Assembly (NCBI RefSeq): GCF_041449215.1
Contig: NZ_JBGNFV010000001.1
Coordinates: forward strand, 1,463,001-1,527,000
Source of the DNA: Roseivirga sp. BDSF3-8
Lineage (GTDB): Bacteria; Bacteroidota; Bacteroidia; Cytophagales; Cyclobacteriaceae
Length of the DNA: 64,000 nt
Direction: 5' to 3'
In this document: positions 29,350-37,029 of the stretch, piece by piece
How the letters are laid out: each line of letters opens with the position of its first letter
Position numbering within the stretch: position 1 is the first letter of the stretch
Notes under the pieces: model-generated
What the model saw: only the letters and a program-made list of their open reading frames with translations
Database searches by the model: none
Told to the model about the DNA's origin: nothing
Made by a program: the position numbers and the translations under genes

Positions 29350-30687
29350 CTATTTGGTGCTTTTAGGTTCTTCTTTCTTATTTTTTACCAGATCCGGCGG
29401 GAAGCCATTAAGCTGTCTCCAAATCTCCCACCATACCGGTACTTCGCTAAGCATGATGTAGCCATATGCGCCGCTACCCTGCCTTAGCTGTTCGGGCCAT
29501 TCTTCGGAGGGGGTAACAAGCACTCTATAGAGGCCATTGGTACTATTGGCATAGTCTATCATAGCTACTTCTCCTCCAAACGTACCTACGTTTAGTCCGG
29601 GCCAACCGGAGAAAACAAGTGCCGGCCATCCGTCAAATTCGATACGAACAGGAGCTCCCTGGTAAAGCAGGGGCACGTCCATGGCGCGAACATACATTTC
29701 GACAGCAAGGTCCGGGTTTTCAGGCATAATGGTTACAACGGCCTCGCCTTCTTTGATGGTTTGTCCGATACCGGCTTTTAGGGTACGCATTACATAACCT
29801 GACTGGGGGGCCCGAATGACGTATTGCTGATTACGTATCTCCATGTTGGTAAGCTCATTCTGAAGCTTACTTACCTGACCACTGGTTTCGTACATATCGG
29901 CCATAGTAGCGTTAAGTTCACTGCGTGCCTTACTCCTTTTCTCCTGATACTCTGCATTGAGCCTGGTAAGCTCGATCTTGGCATTGAGGAATTCGTTACG
30001 GCTGGCGAGAAGTTTGCTTTCGGCACTTACCTTTTTGGCGGTGGCTTCCTGTAACTTCATTCGCCTGGTTTCCAGTTCTGTCAGGGACTTAAGTCCTTGT
30101 TCGTACAGTCTTTCCTGCCGCTGATACTGCTGTTGTGCTATATCGAGGTTAGTCATTTCAGCCTGCAGGTCCATGCTATCGCTTATGACTTTAAGGCGTG
30201 TCTGCTCTACTTTATTTCTGGCCTGCTCCAGCTTGAAACCAATTTCACTTTCGAGTGCATCGATCTGGTCACGTAAAGCTTCCGCTTTGTCAGACTTTGA
30301 TTCAAAGCTTTGCTGCTTTGCATCCACCTGTTCCCCAATACGTTCTACGAGATTGGGGTCGAAAAACTTATCCTTTATTTCGGATATGATCAGTATAGTA
30401 TCTCCCCTTTCCACTTTGTCACCTTCGCGTACCATCCAGTCTTCTATCCGGCCGGCAATAGCGGTTTCCACGGTCTGGGGTCTGTTTTCGGGGTTAAAGG
30501 TGGTTACCTCTCCGGTACCACGGATGTTTTGCTGCCAGGGAAGAAACATGGCGATGAATAACACGATCATTATACCAGTCATCCACCTTGCCAGTAGCCG
30601 GCCGTTGCGGGGAGTCCCCATTATCTTCATTGAATGAAGGGGGCGCTCTTCCATCTGTATGTCGTTGTTTTTAGATAGATTAAGCAT
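29350..30687 (-). CDS. HlyD-family membrane fusion (periplasmic adaptor) protein
   Basis: The 445-residue protein has one N-terminal transmembrane helix (about 34-50), a lipoyl half-motif (AIAGRIEDWMVREGDKVERGD), a long coiled coil (about 110-275), and the second lipoyl half with VIRAPQSGYVMRTLKAGIGQTIKEGE. This is the standard adaptor that joins an inner-membrane ABC protein to TolC. Its start overlaps the end of the ABC gene by 8 bp and its stop is one base from the TolC gene, so the three are one operon. Confidence 0.92.
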   Translation of the reverse strand: MLNLSKNNDIQMEERPLHSMKIMGTPRNGRLLARWMTGIMIVLFIAMFLPWQQNIRGTGEVTTFNPENRPQTVETAIAGRIEDWMVREGDKVERGDTILIISEIKDKFFDPNLVERIGEQVDAKQQSFESKSDKAEALRDQIDALESEIGFKLEQARNKVEQTRLKVISDSMDLQAEMTNLDIAQQQYQRQERLYEQGLKSLTELETRRMKLQEATAKKVSAESKLLASRNEFLNAKIELTRLNAEYQEKRSKARSELNATMADMYETSGQVSKLQNELTNMEIRNQQYVIRAPQSGYVMRTLKAGIGQTIKEGEAVVTIMPENPDLAVEMYVRAMDVPLLYQGAPVRIEFDGWPALVFSGWPGLNVGTFGGEVAMIDYANSTNGLYRVLVTPSEEWPEQLRQGSGAYGYIMLSEVPVWWEIWRQLNGFPPDLVKNKKEEPKSTK

Positions 30688-32878
30688 GACTGGAGTCTGA
30701 TGGCAATATGTCTTTCAGTTTACCTTCTTTTAGCAGTGAATCAAATGTTCCTTCATTACAGATCTTACCCTCTTTCATTACGGCAACCCGGTCACAGTAT
30801 GCCAGTACGCCAGGGTCTGAAGAAACAACAATGAGTGACCAGGCCCGGTCTTTGTTAAATACTACCTGCAGGAGTTCGAGCTTTTCCGAAGGGGAAAAAT
30901 TTTGAAAAAAGTCTTCAATGATCATCATCCGTGGCTTCTTGGCAAGACAACGTGCGAGGATGATGCGTGATAATATGGATTTAGGGAAGTTCTTCCCTCC
31001 ACTGATCATCACTGTACTGAGTCCGTCCGGCAGTGCATTGACATAATCAAGCAGATGAACGCTTTTGAGGGCTTCCACTGCATCACGGTAATTACGATCA
31101 GGTTTTCCTACGAGGATATTTTCCAGAATGGTCCCATCAAAGATATCTTCCTGGGTGACATTTTTAGCTAACTGGTCATGTAAAATAGGTATATCCAGGT
31201 CGCGCAGGTTCACATCATCATAGGAGACTATGCCCTTATAGTTCATAAACAGGCCGGATATGATATTGAGAAAAGTGGTACGGCCACTATTGGAAACGCC
31301 GGTAATACCTACCCGCTCTCCGGGATGTATATTTATACTAAGCCCATCCAGCGCTTTTCCCCGGTCCTGTTCGTATGTGTAGTGAAGATCTTTTACGTGC
31401 AGACTTAGTCCTTTGTTTTCATTTTCCAGCTTTACGCCGGCACACTTTTCTGTGGGCAGGTCTGTGACTGTTCCTACTTTTTCGACGGCAGTGAGCACGT
31501 CATACACAGTATCCATATTGAGGATAACCTTTTCAACGGCCCCGGTGATAAGGATAATGACGATCTCTGAGGCTACGAATTGTCCCAGGGTTATCTGCTG
31601 CTGGATCACAAGCACGGCACCTATGATGAGGAGGCCTCCGGTGACAGCTACCTTAAATAATACTATATAGGAGAATTGAGAGATAAGTACGCGGAAGTGG
31701 GCTTTACGCTCTTTAAGGTAGTAATTAACGTTGCTATCCATACGTCGTATGGGTAACCAGGAGGTACCACTGATCTTAAATGAATGTAAGGCCCGGGCCA
31801 GCTCTTCCAGCCAGTAGGCTACCTTGTACTTATACTTACTCTCTACCAGGCTGGTCTTAAGTCCCTTAGGGCCGGTAATGTAAAAAATCACTGTAAGGAC
31901 AAACACAAGGAAAAAGCCAAAGGCGATAAAAAAGGGATGGTAGAAGGCAAGAAGAATAAGACCGAAAAATATCTGTAATACGGCAGCGCTGATCTCTATG
32001 AGTATCTTTGGTAGCCCTTTTTGGATGGTCATGACATCAAAAAAGCGGTTCATTAGCTCGGGGGGGTAATACATGCGAAGGCTTTCGGTACGCAGCCTAG
32101 GAATGCGGTAGGCAAACTCGAAAGCAGCCTTGGCAAAAATGCGTTGCTGCAGAATCTCGACCATGCTTACCTGCATAATCTGCAGGCCACCACTTATCAG
32201 AATGGCCACTACCACACCAATGGTAAGTAGTAATATACTATTTAGCTGCATACCCCCGCTTATAAGACCGATAATGGCCTGGATGCCGAGGGGCAGAGCA
32301 AGGCTTATGAGTCCTACAAATATGGCGTAGATGTAGATGTAGATGATGTCCTGCTTTTCGGCCTGTAGCAGCCTGAGAAAGCGCTTAACAGGACCGGGCT
32401 TTTCCTCATTATCTCCTTCTTCACTCACAAGGCTACGGTAGGGCACGGCGGTAACGATAATTGGCTCCCCTTCTTCACAAACGATGAGGTCACTATGGCA
32501 GTCGAATTCGGGTAATGCCTCGAGGTATGCGCTGTCATTATCTATATCCTGAACGACCGCATAGGGGGCCCCTCTCTCTTTCTTCCGGGGTTTGATAATA
32601 ACAGGAATTACCTCGCCATCTCTTTTCTCAAAAATAAGTATTGGAAAATTGAGATCGGCCAGGGTTTCGGAAAGGTCCTTTCGGGTAATTGCTGACCGGG
32701 TAAAAATGATCCCATACTTACCTCCTGTCTCAATAAGGTCCCTCAAAAAGTTATCTGGTTTGGAATAGGTAAGCCCTGCATGGTCGTATTCCTCGCTGTC
32801 CAGTGCAAAAGGGTCGGGAGAGATATTCAAAATATCTCCAAACTCTTTGATTATAAGCCTCGATTGTCGAAAGTTCAT
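30680..32878 (-). CDS. Type I secretion-like ABC transporter with degenerate ATPase domain
   Basis: The 732-residue protein has an N-terminal soluble domain (1-165, perhaps an inactive peptidase-like domain), a membrane domain (about 175-470) and a C-terminal nucleotide-binding domain (about 495-725). The ATPase keeps its Q-loop (VTQEDIFDGTILENI, Q576) but departs from consensus elsewhere: Walker A is GVSNSGRT (R533 for Lys), the signature is ISGGKNFPKS (626-634), Walker B reads IIED (E655-D656 swapped from DE), and the switch His is replaced by Ser near 687 (VVSSDP). It may be a weak or inactive ATPase, or one needing a partner. First gene of the exporter operon. Confidence 0.85.
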   Translation of the reverse strand: MNFRQSRLIIKEFGDILNISPDPFALDSEEYDHAGLTYSKPDNFLRDLIETGGKYGIIFTRSAITRKDLSETLADLNFPILIFEKRDGEVIPVIIKPRKKERGAPYAVVQDIDNDSAYLEALPEFDCHSDLIVCEEGEPIIVTAVPYRSLVSEEGDNEEKPGPVKRFLRLLQAEKQDIIYIYIYAIFVGLISLALPLGIQAIIGLISGGMQLNSILLLTIGVVVAILISGGLQIMQVSMVEILQQRIFAKAAFEFAYRIPRLRTESLRMYYPPELMNRFFDVMTIQKGLPKILIEISAAVLQIFFGLILLAFYHPFFIAFGFFLVFVLTVIFYITGPKGLKTSLVESKYKYKVAYWLEELARALHSFKISGTSWLPIRRMDSNVNYYLKERKAHFRVLISQFSYIVLFKVAVTGGLLIIGAVLVIQQQITLGQFVASEIVIILITGAVEKVILNMDTVYDVLTAVEKVGTVTDLPTEKCAGVKLENENKGLSLHVKDLHYTYEQDRGKALDGLSINIHPGERVGITGVSNSGRTTFLNIISGLFMNYKGIVSYDDVNLRDLDIPILHDQLAKNVTQEDIFDGTILENILVGKPDRNYRDAVEALKSVHLLDYVNALPDGLSTVMISGGKNFPKSILSRIILARCLAKKPRMMIIEDFFQNFSPSEKLELLQVVFNKDRAWSLIVVSSDPGVLAYCDRVAVMKEGKICNEGTFDSLLKEGKLKDILPSDSSHA

Positions 32879-32895
32879 ACTGAAATAGAAGTATT

Positions 32896-32913
32896 ACTAT
32901 CGAAAACGATAGT
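32896..32913. promoter_or_regulatory. Inverted repeat in the exporter operon leader
   Basis: ACTATCG and CGATAGT flank AAAA, 17 bases upstream of the ABC start codon. In RNA it forms a short hairpin; in DNA it is a symmetrical site. A second imperfect palindrome (GTTACCTT/AAGGTTAC) follows at 32912-32929. These are likely regulatory; no -7 match is seen with certainty. Confidence 0.4.
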
Positions 32914-33006
32914 TACCTTCAAAGGTTACACCTAATTTAAAAAATACTGAAGGGATTTGGGATAAGATGAGGGGAACAGGACATGGTTCCGTTTTACAAA
33001 AGGCAT

Positions 33007-33036
33007 AAAAAAACCGCCCGCTGACGAGCGGACGGT
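33007..33036 (-). terminator. Terminator of the FKBP gene
   Basis: On the minus strand, ACCGTCCGCT and AGCGGGCGGT pair with one G-U and are followed by seven T. It begins 31 bases after the gene's stop. Confidence 0.8.
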
Positions 33037-33067
33037 TATATATACTCTTCTCTAATTACTTGTGTAA

Positions 33068-33493
33068 TCAACTGATTTCCATCAGTTTGATATCGAACAC
33101 CAGATCTTTACCGGCGAGGGGGTGATTGGCATCAAGTACTACCTCTGCTTCAGTAACTTCCGTAACTACCACAGGAATGTTCTGCCCACCCTGGTTGATA
33201 GCGAGCTGCTGACCAACTTCGGGCTGGATATCTGAAGGCACCTGCTCTTTTGGCACGCGCACCATCATGTTATCCTGACGCTGGCCGTATGCATCGTCTG
33301 CGGCTATTTCGGCGGTTTTTTCATCACCGATAGCCATACCATTCACTGCTTGTTCGAAGCCGGGGATCATCTGACCATTACCGAGTGTAAACTCAAGAGG
33401 GTCACGGTTTTCCGATGAGTCGAACACAGTGCCGTCCTGAAGCTTTCCCGTATAATGTACTTTTACTTTATCTCCTTGCTTAGCTCCGCTCAT
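33068..33493 (-). CDS. FKBP-type peptidyl-prolyl isomerase, SlyD-like
   Basis: The 141-residue protein has the SlyD-type arrangement: an FKBP core split by an insert-in-flap domain (about 65-125). Motifs are GDKVKVHYTGKLQDGTVFDSS, PLEFTLGNGQMIPGFEQAV and DANHPLAGKDLVFDIKL. It catalyses proline isomerisation and likely acts as a folding helper in the cytoplasm, as no signal peptide is present. Unlike E. coli SlyD it lacks the His/Cys-rich metal-binding tail. It is divergent from the response regulator at 33757. Confidence 0.93.
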   Translation of the reverse strand: MSGAKQGDKVKVHYTGKLQDGTVFDSSENRDPLEFTLGNGQMIPGFEQAVNGMAIGDEKTAEIAADDAYGQRQDNMMVRVPKEQVPSDIQPEVGQQLAINQGGQNIPVVVTEVTEAEVVLDANHPLAGKDLVFDIKLMEIS

Positions 33494-33608
33494 AATTTCT
33501 ATCTGATTTTATTTACGTGCACAGACTTTCTGCACCAAAGTTTAAGGTGCAAAGGTCTTAAAATTTTGACTCGATTAAAAATTTATCCTCAAAAGAGTGA
33601 AATTGCGT

Positions 33609-33639
33609 ACGAATATGAACACATTGTGTACATATTCGT
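33609..33639. promoter_or_regulatory. Long palindrome between the FKBP and response regulator genes
   Basis: Arms of 14 bases, ACGAATATGAACAC and GTGTACATATTCGT, match at 13 of 14 positions around a 3-base centre. It lies nearly midway between the two divergent start codons (about 115-118 bp from each). Being upstream of both genes, it is unlikely to be a terminator; it is a candidate operator or enhancer-type site. Confidence 0.55.
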
Positions 33640-33756
33640 GCATTTTAGGGTCAAAGTGTATATGAATAAACCCTCTAATTAATAACGTCTCAGGCTTTTA
33701 GAAGGTTCTGGGGCTAGTGGCACAATTTTATCATATCAGATTAATAAACATGACAT

Positions 33757-35136
33757 ATGGCTGAAAAGGAACTGGGTAAAATATTGATCATCGACGACGA
33801 TGAGGATGTATTGCTGGCAGCGAAATTCCTGCTGAAGAAGCATGCACATGATGTAACGATCGAGAAGAACCCTAAAAAGATACCGTTCCTTCTGAATAAC
33901 CATCAGTTTGATGTGATCCTGCTGGACATGAATTATAGTAAGGACACGACTAGTGGCAAAGAGGGCTTTTTCTGGCTGAAGGAGATACTGGAGCGTGACC
34001 CTAAGGCTGTAGTGATCATGATCACGGCTTTTGGTGATGTGGAAATGGCGGTAAAAGCACTGAAGGAAGGGGCTACGGACTTTGTGCTGAAGCCGTGGCA
34101 AAACGAAAAACTGCTTGCGACTATCTCTACGGCCATAAAACTGCGTCAGAGTTACGATGAGGTAAACCAGCTAAAGGAGACGAACCGCAGCCTGGAGGAA
34201 ACGATCAATCAGCCTTTTAAGGACATCATAGGAGAAAGCGCGGCCATAAAGCGAATCTTCAATATCATCAATAAGGTAGCGGAAACGGATGCTAACGTAC
34301 TGATATTAGGTGAGAACGGTACGGGTAAGGAGCTGGTGGCGCGGGCTATTCATCAGCGCTCGCACCGTAAGGACAATGCCTTTATCAGTGTGGACATGGG
34401 GGCGATCACGGAAACGCTGTTTGAATCTGAGCTATTCGGCCATAAAAAAGGGGCTTTTACTGATGCAAAGGAGGACCGGGCGGGACGCTTTGAGGTGGCT
34501 CACGGTGGCACTCTATTCCTGGATGAGATCGGCAACCTCAACCTTCCTCTGCAAAGTAAGTTATTAACAGCCCTGCAGCAGCGCCAGGTGACGCGCATAG
34601 GTAGTAATAAACCGAAATCGATCGATATAAGGCTGGTATGTGCTACGAATATGCCGGTCTATGATATGGTGAAGGACAATAGCTTCCGGCAGGACTTGCT
34701 ATACCGTATTAATACGGTGGAGATCCCGCTCCCCAGCCTGCGGGAGCGTACGGAGGATATTCCGCTGCTGGCGGATCACTTTCTGAAGGTATATGGTAAA
34801 AAATACCGTAAGCCTGAAAAGTCAATTTCGGGGGCGACGATGAAAAAGCTCCAGAAATACCCGTGGCCAGGTAATATACGTGAGCTGCAGCATGCCATAG
34901 AGCGGGCGATCATTATGAGTGAGGGGGATGTGCTGTCACCGGAAGACTTCTTCTTCCTTTCGCACAAGGAGGACTCATTGGAGCAGCAGTCGGACAACTT
35001 CAACCTGGACGAGGTAGAGAAAAACACGATTCTGAGGGCTATTAATAAGCACTCGGGCAATATATCCAAAGCGGCCAAGGAACTGGGACTGACCCGCGCT
35101 TCGCTGTATCGCAGACTGGAAAAACATGGGCTTTAA
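33757..35136 (+). CDS. NtrC-family response regulator with GAFTDA variant
   Basis: The 459-residue protein has a receiver domain (about 5-125; phosphorylation site in ILLDMNYS, with a small insertion after it, and DFVLKPW at the end), an AAA+ domain (about 150-385; Walker A GENGTGKE, Walker [13 protein letters not shown]) and a Fis-type HTH (about 420-457). The sigma-54-contact loop is GAFTDA (232-237) where the consensus is GAFTGA. It overlaps the following kinase gene by 11 bp, so the two form one two-component system. Target genes are unknown. Confidence 0.93.
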   Translation: MAEKELGKILIIDDDEDVLLAAKFLLKKHAHDVTIEKNPKKIPFLLNNHQFDVILLDMNYSKDTTSGKEGFFWLKEILERDPKAVVIMITAFGDVEMAVKALKEGATDFVLKPWQNEKLLATISTAIKLRQSYDEVNQLKETNRSLEETINQPFKDIIGESAAIKRIFNIINKVAETDANVLILGENGTGKELVARAIHQRSHRKDNAFISVDMGAITETLFESELFGHKKGAFTDAKEDRAGRFEVAHGGTLFLDEIGNLNLPLQSKLLTALQQRQVTRIGSNKPKSIDIRLVCATNMPVYDMVKDNSFRQDLLYRINTVEIPLPSLRERTEDIPLLADHFLKVYGKKYRKPEKSISGATMKKLQKYPWPGNIRELQHAIERAIIMSEGDVLSPEDFFFLSHKEDSLEQQSDNFNLDEVEKNTILRAINKHSGNISKAAKELGLTRASLYRRLEKHGL

Positions 35137-36490
35137 TAATTTCCGCGTAAACCTGATACTGAAGGTTATTCTCATAGCGATCACCATCTTCGTATTTACG
35201 ACGCTGGTGTTTCGGGATGAGTTTATCCTGACTATCCTGGCTGTACTGGCACTGGTGGTGATTCAGGTGATCTCGCTGATTAACTTTCTGGATAAAAAGA
35301 ATAAGGATATTGCGACGTTTCTGGGTAGCATACGGTATGATGATATAGATCATCGCTACCCGGTAACGGACCAGGGCACTTACCTGGATATATTAAACAG
35401 GGAGTTTAATAAGGTACTGGAGAACTTCCAGAAGATCCGGCAGGAAAAGGAGGCGGAGTACCAGTACATGAAGACGATCGTGCAGCATGTGGGTATAGGC
35501 CTTGTTACGTTTAACCGGGCGGGTGAGGTGCAGATCATAAATGCGGCGGCAAAGAAACTGCTGAATGTGACGTATCTGGCAAATATTGAGAGCCTGCGTA
35601 CACAAAGTGCGCCGCTGGTGGAGATGTTTACGGAACTGAAGACGGGGGGGCGTGCTCTGGTAAAACTGGAGCGTGGCGGTGAGATGATACAGCTTTCTAT
35701 ATATGCTATAGAGCTGTGGCTGAAGGGGGAGCCTTTTAAGCTGATATCTCTGCAGAACATACAAAGTGAGCTTGAGGAAAAGGAGATGGAGGCGTGGCAA
35801 AACCTGGTACGTGTGCTTACGCATGAGATCATGAACTCTGTGACGCCTATCAGCTCACTGGCGGCTACGGTAGACGATGAGCTGATGCAATATATCCGGG
35901 ACTGTGACGATGTGACATGCTCTATACCGGTGGGTGATATGGAGGATGTGCATATGGCTATACAAACGATACAGCGCCGCAGCGAGGGGCTTATACGTTT
36001 TGTAAGTGACTTCCGTAATCTGACGCGTATACCAGTACCGAAGGTGGAAAAGGTGCCGGTAAGGGAGATGTTTGATCACCTTCTGATGCTACTGAGACAG
36101 GACATTACTAATTCGCATACACATATAGAGGTAGATATTACCCCGGCGGACATGGTGGTAATGGTGGACAGGGAGCTGATCCAGCAGGTACTGATCAACC
36201 TGGTAAAAAATGCGCTGGAGGCTTTGTCGGAGTCGGAGCAGGAGGAGCCCCGGATAAATCTGCTGGCTTACTATGATGAAAAGGGGACAGCTATACTGAA
36301 GGTGCGTGACAATGGCCCTGGGATAGATGAAGAGGCTCTGAATAAGATCTTTATCCCATTCTTTACTACAAAGAAGAGCGGGTCGGGCATAGGCCTGAGC
36401 TTGTCCCGACAGATCATGCGTCAGCATAAGGCGAGTATATCTGCCCGGAGCCGTATGGATGAGGGTACGGAGTTTTTGATGAAGTTCTGA
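35126..36490 (+). CDS. NtrY-like sensor histidine kinase
   Basis: The 454-residue kinase has two adjacent transmembrane helices (about 8-28 and 32-52), a short cytoplasmic linker, a PAS-like domain (about 115-215), a HisKA region with the phospho-acceptor in VRVLTHEIMNSVTPISSL, and an HATPase domain (LINLVKNALEAL, DNGPGID, SGSGIGLSLSRQIM). The HEIMN form of the H-box is typical of NtrB/NtrY-type partners of NtrC regulators. It starts inside the response regulator gene (11-bp overlap) and is its cognate kinase. There is almost no periplasmic loop, so the signal is likely internal or within the membrane. Confidence 0.93.
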   Translation: MGFNNFRVNLILKVILIAITIFVFTTLVFRDEFILTILAVLALVVIQVISLINFLDKKNKDIATFLGSIRYDDIDHRYPVTDQGTYLDILNREFNKVLENFQKIRQEKEAEYQYMKTIVQHVGIGLVTFNRAGEVQIINAAAKKLLNVTYLANIESLRTQSAPLVEMFTELKTGGRALVKLERGGEMIQLSIYAIELWLKGEPFKLISLQNIQSELEEKEMEAWQNLVRVLTHEIMNSVTPISSLAATVDDELMQYIRDCDDVTCSIPVGDMEDVHMAIQTIQRRSEGLIRFVSDFRNLTRIPVPKVEKVPVREMFDHLLMLLRQDITNSHTHIEVDITPADMVVMVDRELIQQVLINLVKNALEALSESEQEEPRINLLAYYDEKGTAILKVRDNGPGIDEEALNKIFIPFFTTKKSGSGIGLSLSRQIMRQHKASISARSRMDEGTEFLMKF

Positions 36491-36563
36491 GGGTGCGCCT
36501 GAACTCTCTTTGAATATCCTGCTCAATTACCTAATTTGAGAAGGTTTGTCCTAGCCTCTCCTT

Positions 36564-36812
36564 ATGCAAAGAGAAGAAATTGCCCAAAAAGTACGGTTGA
36601 TCCTGATAGAAAAGATTGGCCTGAAGCCTACGGAGGTGACTCCGGATGCTAACCTAACGCGTGACCTGGGGGTGGACTCGCTTGACTATGCGGAGCTGGT
36701 AATGGAATTTGAAAATGCCTTTCAGGTACGAATACCGGATACGGAGGCGGGTAAACTGAATACTTTTAAAGAGGTGGTGGATTACCTCTTGGCGAGTGTG
36801 AATACACCGTAA
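36564..36812 (+). CDS. Acyl carrier protein
   Basis: The 82-residue protein is acidic and has the phosphopantetheine site GVDSLDYAELVMEFENAF, with the Ser that receives the 4'-phosphopantetheine arm. It begins EEIAQKVRLILIEKIG, like AcpP. It is not next to any fab gene, as the main AcpP usually is, but 73 bp after a two-component kinase. It may be a secondary carrier or the housekeeping one relocated. TTG followed by TAATTTG upstream approaches but does not match the promoter consensus. Confidence 0.92.
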   Translation: MQREEIAQKVRLILIEKIGLKPTEVTPDANLTRDLGVDSLDYAELVMEFENAFQVRIPDTEAGKLNTFKEVVDYLLASVNTP

Positions 36813-37029
36813 AACGACCTGCCTATCCTTAGCGTAAGTATTGAAGAGCGGCATAACTTATCTCACTGTCCCTTATTTTGCCACTTCTGTCCTTTATAAT
36901 TCACATCATTATAATAGTAATTATTCCATTCATATTGTATACTTAATGGATAAATCCCACTTAATCACTCTTTATAATATATAATATGATTAAATTTTTC
37001 AGCTCATTACCCTTAAGGAGCGCTCGTTC

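Noticed and set aside
33718-33735. TGGCACAATTTTATCA as a possible sigma-54 promoter before the first NtrC-type gene
   Set aside because: The -24 TGGCAC fits but the -12 position reads TC where GC is required.
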